The notes under the pieces were generated by a model. The model saw only the letters and a program-made list of their open reading frames with translations, was not told where the DNA came from and made no database searches. From an uncultured Paracoccaceae bacterium (GTDB taxonomy: Bacteria > Pseudomonadota > Alphaproteobacteria > Rhodobacterales > Rhodobacteraceae), in assembly GCA_947495795.1 (NCBI GenBank), contig CANMAI010000004.1:186001-250000 (forward strand): 64,000 nucleotides of DNA, given 5' to 3'. Of this stretch, positions 51,399 through 60,983 are shown in pieces. A program made the translations under genes and the position numbers. The stretch's first letter is position 1, and every line of letters starts with the position of its first letter.

Positions 51399-53414
51399 TC
51401 AGAAAGTTTGGGCAAGGCTCACCCGAAAGGTGCGCCCGCGGGCTGGATCGCTGGAAAGATGGGGGGTGTACTGGGCATCGAGGACGTTCTCGACACCGAA
51501 GCGAAACTCTGCGCCGCCAAACGGTCCCTTTTCGGGCTTCCAACTGGCGAAGACGTCATAGACGGCATAGCCCGGGGTCGTATCTTCGTCTGCGGGCAGA
51601 TCGTTCTGGTCAAAGGCAAAGATGCCTTTCACGCCGAACTCCAGGTTCTGCTGCGGCAGGCGCGTGCCAAGCGTCAGGGCGATTTCATCCGCCGGGATGG
51701 ATGTAAGGGGGGCCACCGGGCCGCCCGCAACCTCCCGCCCTTCGCCCCGGATCAGGGTGTAGGCCATGTTGCTGAAGAAGCGTTCGCTGTCGTAAGCCGC
51801 CTCGAACTCCAGCCCCTGAAGGGTCGCGTCGGCGACGTTGGTGAAGGGGTCGTCTTGCGTTTCGCGCGTGATCAGATTGTCGACCTCGTTGCGAAAAAGC
51901 GTTGCCTTGGCCACAAAAGCATCGCCGGGTTGGAACAGCCCTGTGTCGCTGTAAGACGCGCCGATCTCGTAGTTCAGCGCGGTCTCGGGCTCAAGGTTCA
52001 GGCTGCCACTGGTGCCGTCAAACAGCTCGTCCAGCACCGGCAACCGCTCCGTATAGGCGATGGAGCCGAAAACGTTGATCGTATCGGTCACCTCGTAAAG
52101 CGCTGCAATCTTGGGCGAAATCGCCGTGTTGGAGACGGTTTCGGTAAACGCGGTGTTCAGGCTATCCGGCTCCAGCTCCGCATATTCATAGCGCACGCCG
52201 GGGATCAAGGTCAGTCCGAACGGGAAGACCACTTCCGCCTGAGCATAGGCCGCGAACTTGGTATCCGTGCCTCCGGGCTGGAAGCGGATGAAGCCGCTTT
52301 CCGCCTCCCCCGTCCGGGTCTGGCGGCTGGCCTGAACCCCGTAGATGAGATGGGCCTCCGTTTCTCCGAAACTCAGGCTGGAGCGGTTCTCGGCGTTCAG
52401 CTGCACGGTCTCGTAGGAGTAGGAACTGTCCTCGAACAACACACTCGGGATGGGGCTGGAAGCGTTTTCCTGCTCCACAAGTGTATCGGAATAGGAGAAG
52501 CTCAGCTTGAAATCGACCAGTGGATTGCCCGCAGGTTCAAAGTCATAGGCCAGGATCGCCGTCTGATCCGTAACTTCCCGGTCCACCGTGCCGAAGACGG
52601 GGTTGCCGGTGCTGGTCTGCTCGTAATCCGCATCATCCTCCTGCGTGGTCCAATACTGATAGGATCCGGTGATCTTGTGCGATCTGTTCTGCCCGAACGT
52701 GTAGCCCCCCTTGATCAGGGCAGAGGGCGCATCGAAGGCAGAACCGCTTATATCATTGCCATCCCCATCCCGGATCGTGCCGGTGTTGCGGTAGACAAGG
52801 GCGCCCAACAGCTCGAAGTTGTCCGTTGGGCGGGCGGCGATGATAGTGCTGGTCGTCCCGCCGAGGCCATTGTCCGTCAGCTGAAATTTCTGGCGCAGCG
52901 CGAAGCGATCGTCACCTTCCAGAAAATCCGCCGCATCCCGCGTCTCCAGTGTGATCACCCCGGCCAGCGCGCCGGACCCATAGAGCGTGGAGGATGCAGG
53001 CCCCCGCAAGACCTCCACCCGCTTGTAGAGATCAGGCTCCGTGAACAGCGACCCCATGCGGTATTGTTGGAAAAACTTGGTCGTACCGTCGATTTGCAGG
53101 ATCAGGCGGTTTTCGCCACCTGCCAGATCCGAGCCAAAACCGCGAATGTTAAATCCCTCGCCCAGCACCCGGTCTGACCCGATGGTCGTGACCCCTGGCA
53201 GATCCTGAAGCGCGTCGCCAATTGTCGTCGGCTGCTCCCGCTCCAGCCCTTCGGCACCGACAACGGATACAGATTGCGGTGTGTCGCTGGCGACGTTGTC
53301 CTGACCGGACGATACCACAACGGGATCGAGCAGAAACGGGACGTCCTGAGCGTTGGCGGACGTGGCGACCAGTATGAGGGCGAAGGTGAATGGTGTGGAG
53401 GCAAGCTTTGACAC
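51399..53414 (-). CDS. hmuR: TonB-dependent haem receptor HmuR
   Basis: An outer-membrane beta-barrel of about 671 residues; the GTG at 53414 gives a signal peptide (SKLASTPFTFALILVATSAN, AQ). Next come the plug domain (PLLDPVVVSSGQDNVASDTP, DLPGVTTIGSDRVLGEGFNIRG) and a C-terminal barrel that ends with Phe (RTFRVSLAQTF), as needed for outer-membrane insertion. FRAP/NPNL-like motifs are not obvious by eye. It heads the hmuRSTUV operon. Confidence 0.9.
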   Translation of the reverse strand: MSKLASTPFTFALILVATSANAQDVPFLLDPVVVSSGQDNVASDTPQSVSVVGAEGLEREQPTTIGDALQDLPGVTTIGSDRVLGEGFNIRGFGSDLAGGENRLILQIDGTTKFFQQYRMGSLFTEPDLYKRVEVLRGPASSTLYGSGALAGVITLETRDAADFLEGDDRFALRQKFQLTDNGLGGTTSTIIAARPTDNFELLGALVYRNTGTIRDGDGNDISGSAFDAPSALIKGGYTFGQNRSHKITGSYQYWTTQEDDADYEQTSTGNPVFGTVDREVTDQTAILAYDFEPAGNPLVDFKLSFSYSDTLVEQENASSPIPSVLFEDSSYSYETVQLNAENRSSLSFGETEAHLIYGVQASRQTRTGEAESGFIRFQPGGTDTKFAAYAQAEVVFPFGLTLIPGVRYEYAELEPDSLNTAFTETVSNTAISPKIAALYEVTDTINVFGSIAYTERLPVLDELFDGTSGSLNLEPETALNYEIGASYSDTGLFQPGDAFVAKATLFRNEVDNLITRETQDDPFTNVADATLQGLEFEAAYDSERFFSNMAYTLIRGEGREVAGGPVAPLTSIPADEIALTLGTRLPQQNLEFGVKGIFAFDQNDLPADEDTTPGYAVYDVFASWKPEKGPFGGAEFRFGVENVLDAQYTPHLSSDPARGRTFRVSLAQTF

Positions 53415-53513
53415 AGGGGATCTCTCTCTGATGGGCGAACGCAAGATGCGTGCTGCCGGGGAGATCCACGGTGGCTGGCTACTCCACACCCATGTCAAAC
53501 CTTACTAAAAAAA
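53415..53513. promoter_or_regulatory. hmuR leader region
   Basis: This part of the hmuR upstream gap holds the ribosome site (AGAGAGATC ahead of GTG) and a likely promoter that cannot be assigned with confidence. Confidence 0.35.
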
Positions 53514-53529
53514 TCAACAATATTCTTGA
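53514..53529. promoter_or_regulatory. Near-perfect palindrome, candidate iron/haem operator
   Basis: TCAACAATATTCTTGA is a 16-base dyad with only the fifth position from each end unmatched, 100-115 bases upstream of the hmuR start. It shares the AATATT/ATTCT core style of alphaproteobacterial Irr/ICE boxes. It is a candidate operator; no known consensus is met in full. Confidence 0.5.
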
Positions 53530-53697
53530 CCCACTACATTATGGCCTGATGTCTGGCTTCATTGAGGTGAAATGACGTTTGATATCAGCGCTTATTGCAG
53601 GGAGCTTCTCGCCAGACCGATCACTCTGCAAGTCCGTCGCTCGGATGCGCAAGCTTCTGGCGTGTGTGAATGACAGCCTGACGGAGCGCCCCGGCTG

Positions 53698-53985
53698 TCA
53701 GGTTCTGGGCTTTAGATAGGTCAGGCTTTCTTTGAAGATCCGCTTGTCCAGCTCAAGCTCGGCCACGATCTCTTTGAGCCGCACGTTCTCTTTCTCCAGG
53801 CCGCACATCTCAGACAGTTGGGGCCGCCCCATCCCACCGAACCGTTTGCGCCAGTTATAGTACGTTGCGTCGCTGATACCCACACTGCGAGAGGTCGAGG
53901 CGACATCACTGCCCGACGTCAACTGCAGGCCAATCTCACGCAGCAACTTCAATACATCCTATTCTGAATGCCGTTTCCGCCCCAT
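53698..53985 (-). pseudogene. IS3-family orfA with premature stop
   Basis: From the ATG at 53985 the minus strand reads MGRKRHSE, then a TAG stop (53959-53961), then DVLKLLREIGLQLTSGSDVA, SVGISDATYYNWRKRFGGM and LEKENVRLKEIVAELELDKR. These are an IS3-type OrfA helix-turn-helix and leucine-zipper region. OrfB is missing. The stop codon (most likely GAG to TAG) and missing partner indicate a decayed insertion sequence. Confidence 0.85.
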
Positions 53986-54198
53986 TCCGACGCCCACCCT
54001 CAAGAAATAAATCGTGGCACAGCTTTAGGACGCCAGGACAAGGCTCTGGATAACAAAAATTACTTCAAGAAAAAGGGTTACGGAAAGTAAACAGAAATAT
54101 CGGAAACCCATTTCCTTCAAGGTAATCAGTCATACTACCTGCCCTTTCAAATCCTCCCAAACACCCTCAAGCTCGATACCTGACAAAACAGGTCACAT
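53986..54198. other. Intergenic stretch
   Basis: Low-complexity and A+T-rich in part; no gene is recognised. It contains DNA between the IS3 remnant and the rplT 3' region. Confidence 0.4.
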
Positions 54199-54231
54199 TA
54201 CCAAACCCATACCGAAACGGTACCAAACCCA
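54199..54231. repeat. Three 11-bp iterons behind rplT (copy B)
   Basis: TACCAAACCCA, TACCGAAACGG and TACCAAACCCA, with a period of exactly 11 bases. The central TACCGAAACGGTA is a palindrome. The array matches positions 34243-34275. Here it lies 3' of rplT, just beyond the terminator. Confidence 0.65.
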
Positions 54232-54235
54232 TAAA

Positions 54236-54263
54236 CGAAAAAACCCGGCCAAAAGGCCGGGCT
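54236..54263 (-). terminator. Rho-independent terminator of rpmI-rplT
   Basis: On the minus strand the stem CCCGGCC-TTTT-GGCCGGG is followed by a run of T. It lies about 100 bases beyond the rplT stop and is the strongest hairpin-plus-T-run in the window. Confidence 0.9.
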
Positions 54264-54367
54264 TCCATCATTCGGGGCACCCCGTCAGCTTTTTCACTTC
54301 ACCACACCATCTAGCCCAACCAGCTACTCTTGAGCCGAACTGCGCTTCATATGGTATGCAAATATGA

Positions 54368-54730
54368 TCAGGCGAGGGCAGCCTTCGCCTGGTCCACAAT
54401 CGCGGCAAATGCGTCGGGTTCATGCACAGCCAGATCGGCCAGAACCTTACGGTCCACCTCGATACCGGCAAGGCTCAACCCGTTGATGAACTTAGAATAA
54501 TTCAGGCTCTCGTCATGTGCCCGAACGCCCGCATTGATCCGCTGGATCCAGAGCGCGCGGAAGCTCCGCTTCTTCGCCGCCCGATCCCGCGTCGCATATT
54601 GCATAGCCTTATCAACGGCCTGCGTCGCAGTCCGGAAGTTCCGGCTCCGCGCCCCATAGTAACCCTTAGCGGCTTTAACCACTTTCCGGTGCTTCGCATG
54701 AGCTGCTGCACCGCCTTTAACACGTGACAT
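54368..54730 (-). CDS. rplT: 50S ribosomal protein L20
   Basis: A 120-residue protein with the L20 family sequence ([60 protein letters not shown]). It binds 23S rRNA early in large-subunit assembly. It lies 11 bases after rpmI in one operon. Confidence 0.98.
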   Translation of the reverse strand: MSRVKGGAAAHAKHRKVVKAAKGYYGARSRNFRTATQAVDKAMQYATRDRAAKKRSFRALWIQRINAGVRAHDESLNYSKFINGLSLAGIEVDRKVLADLAVHEPDAFAAIVDQAKAALA

Positions 54731-54741
54731 CTCAGCTCTCC

Positions 54742-54942
54742 TTAACGATCATAGGGCATATAGCCCTTGACGATTTTTTCGTCTGCAGAACAAAGGGTTG
54801 TAGTGCCCCGAGCCGTGCGGATGAACTTGTTGGAGCGCTTGATCATGCCGTGGCGCTTACCGGCTTGCGCCGCCAGCACGCGGCCCGTCGCCGTCACCTT
54901 GAAGCGCTTCTTCGCGCTCGATTTCGTCTTCATCTTGGGCAT
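54742..54942 (-). CDS. rpmI: 50S ribosomal protein L35
   Basis: A 66-residue basic protein ([40 protein letters not shown]), clearly L35. The start at 54942 is chosen because the longer frame to 55161 is not L35-like. infC, which often precedes it, is not in the window. Confidence 0.97.
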   Translation of the reverse strand: MPKMKTKSSAKKRFKVTATGRVLAAQAGKRHGMIKRSNKFIRTARGTTTLCSADEKIVKGYMPYDR

Positions 54943-55175
54943 TTTCGTCTCCGTAAAAAACGTTCCAGTAAGACACGACTCGGCAGCCCTTCCAGCCGGA
55001 CATGTCATTCGAAGCGTCCTTCTACCGACACCATTGCAGACGCGCAACCCAAAACATTCAGATCGCCCAAGTATCGGAAATCGAAGCAAAACAAGGGTTT
55101 GAACGCAAAGATTGTGCGCGAATCTCTGTATGGCAAAGCGCGTTAAGGTTGTAGTAACCAAGGCTTGAAACTACA

Positions 55176-57473
55176 GTGTCAGAAACTTTTTTTTCGGATC
55201 CTGCGCACCTTATGCAAAACAAGTCACTCAGCACTTTCTTCGCAACGCAAAAGCCGACCGATCTCACAAGCTGCGACCGGGAGGAAGTGCATCTCAGCGG
55301 CCTGATCCAGAATGTCGGCGCGTTGATCCTCATCGACCCCGCAACCCGAGACATTACCGCCTGCTCTGAAAACGCGCCGGAACTTCTCGGCCTGACCGAA
55401 CTGACATTTGCGGCGCTCGCCGAAACAATGCCCGAAGTCGCCGACGCCATCCGGACCATCGGACAAGGCGACGATGTCTTTCCGAAACGACAGATCCTGG
55501 ATTATCAAAGCCCCGGAAACGGCAATGCCTACAATGCCATAGTGACCGGCGGGGTGGATCAGATCCTGCTGGAATTCACACCGGCGGGCAAACTGACGCC
55601 CGAGGCCTTCCGAAAGCAGCTTCGCCGCCTGCGCGAGGGTTGCGCACGGATCATGGCAAGCGAAACCTTCAGAGATGCACTGCAGGTCAGCGTTGATCTC
55701 GCGCGCGAGATCACAGGGTTTTCCCGCGTGAAGATCTATCAGTTTCTTCCGGACTGGTCGGGGCATGTCATCGCGGAATCGCGCACGCCGAACATGGACA
55801 GCTTCGTGGGATTGCACTTTCCCGACACGGATATCCCCAAACAGGCCCGCGCCCTGTTCGATATGCTGCCCTATCGGATTGTCGCGACAGTGAAGGACGA
55901 CACGGTACCGCTGATCCCCGTTTCTGCATCGGCAACCTCCCCTCAGCCTCCTCCAGACCTCTCCTGGTCCATCCTGCGGTCCTGTTCCAAGATGCACACG
56001 GAATACCTGCGGAACATGGGGGTGGAGGCCACTTTCAGCACAGCCATCCACCATCAAGGGGAGCTCTGGGGTCTGATTGCGTGCCACAACGATAAACCAG
56101 GCTTTGTGCCCGTCGATAACTGGGATCTCATCCGCGATATCGCGGAAACTCTGTCCGCCAAGCTGATTGAGGTCACATCCAAAGAGACCTCCGCCATGAT
56201 GTCCGAGATGCGGGTTATAGAGTCCTCGATCGCGAGCAAGCTTCGCAGCAAGGGCAGTGTCGATGACGTATTGCAGGAATTTGCGCCCGTAATGCGAAGA
56301 TTTCTGAAGGCAGACGGATTTGCCTTCCAATATGGAGGAACGATCTTCGGCGACGGAAAGCTGCCGCCCGCAGGCTTCATAAAGGAGCTTATTTCTTCGC
56401 GCGAGCTTGATCCGAACTCGAACGACTATTTTCAGACCACAGCATTGCACAGACATGTTCCGGAAGCCGCGCAATACAAGGACTCCGCATGCGGGGTTCT
56501 CATCCAGCCCATTCAGGCTCACAGGACATGCCAGCTTATCTGGTTCCGCGGGCCTGCGTCCGGAAAAGTAAACTGGGCGGGAAATCCGCAGAAGCAAAGC
56601 GTCGTTGATAAGGACGGAGTTGAAACGCTCAGCCCCCGCAATTCCTTCGAGACCTGGGTTGAAAAGCATTCGGAGCACGCCCTTGCCTGGACACCGGCCG
56701 AAATCAACGTCGCGCGCGAAGTTCTGAAGGAAATACTGGATATTGTTGCCACGCAACTTATCCTTGGAGAGAAGAACTTCACGCTTCGCACGTTTGCGCA
56801 TGCAGCCGCGCACGATATCAAATCGCCGCTTCGCACAATTGATTTTGCCCTCGATCTGATCTCCGAGGATCAGACTCTGGCACGCAATCCTCTGGTCATT
56901 GAGGCCATGGAAATCGCATCCACATCATCTGATCGGCTTCGAAAGCTCGTGAGCCAGATGACGGAGCACTCAATTCTTGAAGACAAACTTCCCGAGACGG
57001 TGCCTCTGGATTTGGTTGGCATCATCGCCGATGTCAGAAAAATGGTGCATGCTGCGGAAATCGAGAGCGGTGCCACCTTTGATGTCCAAGAAGAGTTTCC
57101 GAGGGTCACTGGTCGCACGGAGCTGATCACCACACTCCTTCTCAACCTTATTGGCAATTCCATCAAATATCGATCGCCTGAGCGACCACTGAAAATCTCC
57201 ATCGGCGCAAGAGATGAGGGCAAGGCCGTCTCTTTATGGGTGAGAGACAACGGAACGGGCATCGAACCCCAATATGCCCGGCAAGTCTTTGAGCCGTTCA
57301 AGCGTTTGGTGGGTTATGACGAAGTAGAAGGTTCCGGCCTCGGGCTCTCCATTTGCCGGCGTATCGCAGACCTGCATGACGGAGAGATCGCCGTGAATTC
57401 CGACTATCCCGGCCCCGGAACGGAAATATTGATCACGCTGCCCAAGGCAGCAATCAGGCTGGAAAACCGGTGA
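55176..57473 (+). CDS. bphP: Bacteriophytochrome histidine kinase BphP
   Basis: A 765-residue red/far-red photoreceptor with PAS-GAF-PHY-HisKA-HATPase. Cys33 (in LTSCDREEVHLSGLIQNVGA) fits the biliverdin-binding Cys. In GAF are Asp219 in the PDTDIP motif, His274 (CSKMHTEYLRNMGV) and His304 (IACHN), which match the family pocket. PHY has the PRNSF tongue motif (487-491), followed by FETWVE. The kinase has His546 (AAHDIKSPLRTI), the N box NLIGNSIKYRSP and the GSGLGLSI motif. No receiver domain is fused and no response regulator lies next to it. It overlaps the haem oxygenase gene by ATGA. Confidence 0.95.
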   Translation: MSETFFSDPAHLMQNKSLSTFFATQKPTDLTSCDREEVHLSGLIQNVGALILIDPATRDITACSENAPELLGLTELTFAALAETMPEVADAIRTIGQGDDVFPKRQILDYQSPGNGNAYNAIVTGGVDQILLEFTPAGKLTPEAFRKQLRRLREGCARIMASETFRDALQVSVDLAREITGFSRVKIYQFLPDWSGHVIAESRTPNMDSFVGLHFPDTDIPKQARALFDMLPYRIVATVKDDTVPLIPVSASATSPQPPPDLSWSILRSCSKMHTEYLRNMGVEATFSTAIHHQGELWGLIACHNDKPGFVPVDNWDLIRDIAETLSAKLIEVTSKETSAMMSEMRVIESSIASKLRSKGSVDDVLQEFAPVMRRFLKADGFAFQYGGTIFGDGKLPPAGFIKELISSRELDPNSNDYFQTTALHRHVPEAAQYKDSACGVLIQPIQAHRTCQLIWFRGPASGKVNWAGNPQKQSVVDKDGVETLSPRNSFETWVEKHSEHALAWTPAEINVAREVLKEILDIVATQLILGEKNFTLRTFAHAAAHDIKSPLRTIDFALDLISEDQTLARNPLVIEAMEIASTSSDRLRKLVSQMTEHSILEDKLPETVPLDLVGIIADVRKMVHAAEIESGATFDVQEEFPRVTGRTELITTLLLNLIGNSIKYRSPERPLKISIGARDEGKAVSLWVRDNGTGIEPQYARQVFEPFKRLVGYDEVEGSGLGLSICRRIADLHDGEIAVNSDYPGPGTEILITLPKAAIRLENR

Positions 57474-58075
57474 ACGCACCTTTTGATCCTCCGGCGAAGA
57501 CAGTGCGCACGCAACTGGCAGAGCACAGCAAGGCCGCCCATCTTGCCCTCCACCAACACCCCGATCTCCTGTTGCTGGAGCGTCAGGGGCTGCATTTGGA
57601 GCATTACGCGCGTATCCTGACAGCCTATTTCCAGTTCCAGAACGCGGTTGAGGCCGCTCGCAATCGGCTCAATCTCTGGCCTGAATTGTCGTTGAGGCCG
57701 GGAATAGAGGCGCTCGCATCCGATATAGCGGCCCTCGCGCCGATACATCCGCTGCATCTGCCCCGCCTCGGGCGGATGGAAGAGCGAACCGGCACACTCG
57801 CGCTTCTCTATGTTTTCACCGGTGCCCAGTTTGGCGGCAAGGTCATCGCAAAGGCGCTTCAGAGCCAGAACCCGGCCGCGCCGGTTGGCTACTTCTCTCT
57901 TGGCTCTTCCCCGGAAAAGTGGCGCACTCTTTGCGCTATACTTGAGGAGGAGGGGCAGGACCCGGACGCATTGAAAGCTATGAAACATACAACTCGCAAC
58001 GGGTTCGAAACTTTCGGCGCCTATGTTTCGGCCTGCTGCGCAGATCGAAAAACCGCGCAAAGGCAAGCGATGTAA
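57470..58075 (+). CDS. bphO: Biliverdin-producing haem oxygenase BphO
   Basis: A 201-residue haem oxygenase of the BphO type. His24 (HSKAAHLALHQHP) is the expected proximal haem ligand, and the distal helix YVFTGAQFGGKVIAKAL holds the conserved Gly residues. It splits haem to biliverdin, the phytochrome chromophore. The coupling with bphP (ATGA overlap) shows joint use. The order is bphP first, which is inverse to many phytochrome loci. Confidence 0.92.
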   Translation: MNAPFDPPAKTVRTQLAEHSKAAHLALHQHPDLLLLERQGLHLEHYARILTAYFQFQNAVEAARNRLNLWPELSLRPGIEALASDIAALAPIHPLHLPRLGRMEERTGTLALLYVFTGAQFGGKVIAKALQSQNPAAPVGYFSLGSSPEKWRTLCAILEEEGQDPDALKAMKHTTRNGFETFGAYVSACCADRKTAQRQAM

Positions 58076-58146
58076 CGCAAGGCATCTGCAATGCGCATTC
58101 CGCTGACAGTGCGCACCTTTCAAACCAACATCAAATCACCAAATGC

Positions 58147-58174
58147 AAAACGGCGCGCCAAGGCACGCCGTTTT
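58147..58174. terminator. Bidirectional terminator between bphO and pyk
   Basis: AAAACGGCG and CGCCGTTTT form a perfect 9-base stem with A and T flanks on each side, so it can end transcripts coming from either convergent gene. Confidence 0.85.
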
Positions 58175-58195
58175 CCCAAAAGCTCAGAGCGCATC

Positions 58196-59644
58196 CTACT
58201 CCGGCCCGCCCTCAAAGATCTTCTTCTCGTCCAAAGGTGCCACACGTAGAATATTGGTGGAGCCTGGCGTGTTGAAGGGCACCCCGGCGGTTACGATGAT
58301 ATGATCATCCTCGGAGCCAAATCCATCGGCGCGCGCGGTTCGGGCGGCGGATACAACCGCCATCTTGAAGCGCTCCACTTCCGCCGTCACGGCACAGTGC
58401 AGCCCCCATGTCAGCGTCAACCGCCGCGCCGTGGCAGGCTTCGGCGTCAGCGCGATAATCGGCACGCGAGGTTTCTCCCGGCTCATCAGCACAGCAGTTG
58501 TACCCGAATGCGTGAAGCAACAGATCGCCTTCACATCCGTTGTCTCAGCCACTTCCCGTGCAGCGGCGGTGATTGCATCCGAAACACTGGTCTTCGAAGG
58601 CGTGCGCGAGGCTTCGATTACCTGGCGGTAGATCCCATCCGCTTCCACACTCTCGGCCACGTTGTTCATCACGGAGACGGCTTCAATCGGGTAATCTCCG
58701 GCAGCGGACTCGGCCGAAAGCATCACAGCATCCGCCCCCTCATAGATCGCCTGCGCAACATCGGAAACCTCTGCCCTTGTGGGCACGGGGCTGGAGATCA
58801 TGCTCTCCATCATCTGGGTTGCCACAATCACGGGCTTGCCCACCTTCCGGCATCCGCGCACCAGCCGCTTCTGGATGGGCGGCAACTCATGCACCGGCAG
58901 TTCCACGCCAAGATCACCGCGTGCCACCATAATCCCGTCCGCCGCCGCCAGAATCTCATCATATGCCTTCACGGCGGCAGGCTTTTCCACCTTCACCATA
59001 ATCGCGGCGCGGCCATTCACCAGAGGCCGCGCCTCTTCCACATCCGCTGCGCGCTGCACAAAAGAGAGCGCCAGCCAGTCCACGCCGAGATCGCAGGCAA
59101 ATTCCAGATCCTTCAGATCCTTCTCCGTCAGCGCTGTCAGCGGCAGCACCACATCCGGCACGTTCACACCCTTGCGGTTGGAAATCTCGCCGCCCACTTC
59201 CACCTCGCAGGTGGCATGCACGTCGGAACGATCTGTCACCTTCATACGGATCTTGCCATCGTTCACCAGAAGCGTGGAGCCCACTTCCAATGCGCCAAGA
59301 ATTTCCGTATGCGGCAGCCGCACCCGGCGCGCATCGCCTTCCGCTTCATCAAGATCAAAGGTGAAACTCTGCCCCTCTTCCAGCATCTCAGAGCCGTTCT
59401 TGAACACGCCGCACCGCAGCTTTGGCCCCTGCAAATCCGCCAGAATACAGATCGGCCGCTCCATCTCCATTTCGAGATCCCGGATAATCGCATGGCGCTC
59501 CCGGATGTCTTCATGCGTGCCGTGGCTCATATTCAGCCGAAATACATCCGCGCCTGCCAGAAAAAGCGATTTTATCATGTCATAGGTGTTGGAGGCGGGG
59601 CCCAGCGTAGCCACGATCTTCACATTACGGTTGCGTCTCAGCAT
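58196..59644 (-). CDS. pyk: Pyruvate kinase
   Basis: Converts phosphoenolpyruvate and ADP to pyruvate and ATP. 482 residues, with the motifs NRNVKIVATLGPASNTYDMI, MVKVEKPAAVKAYDEILAAA, IMVARGDLGVELPVHELPPI, and LVNDGKIRMKV. Length is normal. It is transcribed singly, convergent with bphO. Confidence 0.97.
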   Translation of the reverse strand: MLRRNRNVKIVATLGPASNTYDMIKSLFLAGADVFRLNMSHGTHEDIRERHAIIRDLEMEMERPICILADLQGPKLRCGVFKNGSEMLEEGQSFTFDLDEAEGDARRVRLPHTEILGALEVGSTLLVNDGKIRMKVTDRSDVHATCEVEVGGEISNRKGVNVPDVVLPLTALTEKDLKDLEFACDLGVDWLALSFVQRAADVEEARPLVNGRAAIMVKVEKPAAVKAYDEILAAADGIMVARGDLGVELPVHELPPIQKRLVRGCRKVGKPVIVATQMMESMISSPVPTRAEVSDVAQAIYEGADAVMLSAESAAGDYPIEAVSVMNNVAESVEADGIYRQVIEASRTPSKTSVSDAITAAAREVAETTDVKAICCFTHSGTTAVLMSREKPRVPIIALTPKPATARRLTLTWGLHCAVTAEVERFKMAVVSAARTARADGFGSEDDHIIVTAGVPFNTPGSTNILRVAPLDEKKIFEGGPE

Positions 59645-59918
59645 ATATCTATCTCGTCTTATCGGGTGAGGCCTTGCGCGCCTCTATAACGAAGCAATTG
59701 CGCAATGTCCGGGAAAAAGGCGGCAATTTCCTGTCTTTTTGAGAGGGATTGGCGCGCTTTTGCGCAGTTTGGCATGGCCCCGCCAAACTATGCACACTAT
59801 CACTGCCCAAAGCGTTTTGCGCAGTAACGAAGGCCCGGGCCGTTGAATCCCTTACTCCGGAGGCGATATCCAATCGCCCTTCGGCACATGGCACGGAAAA
59901 AACATGGAAGAGAGACGA

Positions 59919-60686
59919 ATGACGACGCGCGCGCCAGCATATGATGAAATAGAAGGCAGCGCCGAAAATTCCGCCCTCCTCCTTTGCGATCACGCCTCCA
60001 ATAACGTGCCCGAAAGCGTGGCAGGCGGCGATCTCGGCCTCTCGCCCGAAGACATGGCGCGCCACATCGCCTGGGATGTCGGCGCCGCCGCAGTGACGCG
60101 GCTGATGGCCGCCGAAATGCAGGCCCACGCCCTTCTCAGCCGCTTCTCGCGCCTCGTGATAGATCCCAACCGCGGCCAGGATGATCCCACACTTCTGATG
60201 AAGCTTTATGATGGCTCCATCATCCCGGCCAACCGCCACGCCGATGCGGCGGAAGTGGAACGACGCAAGGCTCTCTTCTACACACCCTACCACAACGCCA
60301 TTACAAAGCGGATTGACGGGATGCAGGCCAATGGCCTCACCCCGCATCTCATCTCCATCCATTCCTTTACACCCCAATTCAGAGGCCGTGCGCTCCGCCC
60401 ATGGGATGTGGGCATCCTCTGGGATAAGGATGCCCGCCTCGCCGTGCCCCTTATCAAGGCGCTGGAGAATGAGGACGGCCTGATCGTCGGCGACAATCAG
60501 CCCTATTCCGGCCAACTCCAGGGCGATTGCATGTACCAGCACGGCACGGTGCGCGGCCTCCCCCATGTCTTGATAGAAGTGCGAAACGATCTGATATCAG
60601 AGGAGGAGGGCCAGCAGGCCTGGGCCACCCGGCTCGCCCGCCTGCTCTCACCACTGATCGAAACCACCACGAAGGAACCCGCCTGA
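59919..60686 (+). CDS. N-formylglutamate amidohydrolase family protein
   Basis: A 255-residue protein; the ATG at 59919 follows GGAAGAGAG and starts MTTRAPAYDEIEGSAENSAL. Motifs are LLLCDHASNNVPESVAG, HIAWDVGAAAVTRLMA, RLVIDPNRG, and PHLISIHSFTPQFRG, which carry the Zn-type His/Asp residues of the family. The classical reaction is hydrolysis of N-formyl-L-glutamate in histidine breakdown, but no hut genes are adjacent, so another N-acyl substrate is possible. Confidence 0.88.
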   Translation: MTTRAPAYDEIEGSAENSALLLCDHASNNVPESVAGGDLGLSPEDMARHIAWDVGAAAVTRLMAAEMQAHALLSRFSRLVIDPNRGQDDPTLLMKLYDGSIIPANRHADAAEVERRKALFYTPYHNAITKRIDGMQANGLTPHLISIHSFTPQFRGRALRPWDVGILWDKDARLAVPLIKALENEDGLIVGDNQPYSGQLQGDCMYQHGTVRGLPHVLIEVRNDLISEEEGQQAWATRLARLLSPLIETTTKEPA

Positions 60687-60982
60687 TGAATACTCAGACA
60701 GAACTAGAAATCGAAGCCGCCGCCTTCCGCCGCCTCCGCGATCACCTCGCCAGCCGCACGGATGTTCAGAATATCGACATGATGAATCTCACCGGTTTCT
60801 GCCGCAACTGCCTCGCCCGCTGGTATCAGGAAGCCGCTGCGGAGAAGGGGATCGAGATGAGCAAGGAAGATGCCCGCGAAGTCTACTACGGCATGCCGTT
60901 TGCGGATTGGAAGGCAAAGTACCAGACAGAGGCAAGCGCCGCGCAGAAAGCTACTTTCGATGCCACCCCGAAAGATCACTGA
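60686..60982 (+). CDS. DUF1244 family protein
   Basis: A 98-residue protein that overlaps the upstream stop by one base (TGATG). Its core, VQNIDMMNLTGFCRNCLARW, then YGMPFADWKAKYQ, matches DUF1244 (two Cys of a CxxC). It has unknown function and is common in alphaproteobacteria, often next to N-formylglutamate amidohydrolase. Confidence 0.92.
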   Translation: MNTQTELEIEAAAFRRLRDHLASRTDVQNIDMMNLTGFCRNCLARWYQEAAAEKGIEMSKEDAREVYYGMPFADWKAKYQTEASAAQKATFDATPKDH

Positions 60983-60983
60983 G

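Noticed and set aside
55224-56813. A 529-codon open frame on the minus strand
   Set aside because: Antisense to the bacteriophytochrome gene; no motif.
58301-59689. A 462-codon open frame on the plus strand
   Set aside because: Antisense to pyruvate kinase; composition shadow.
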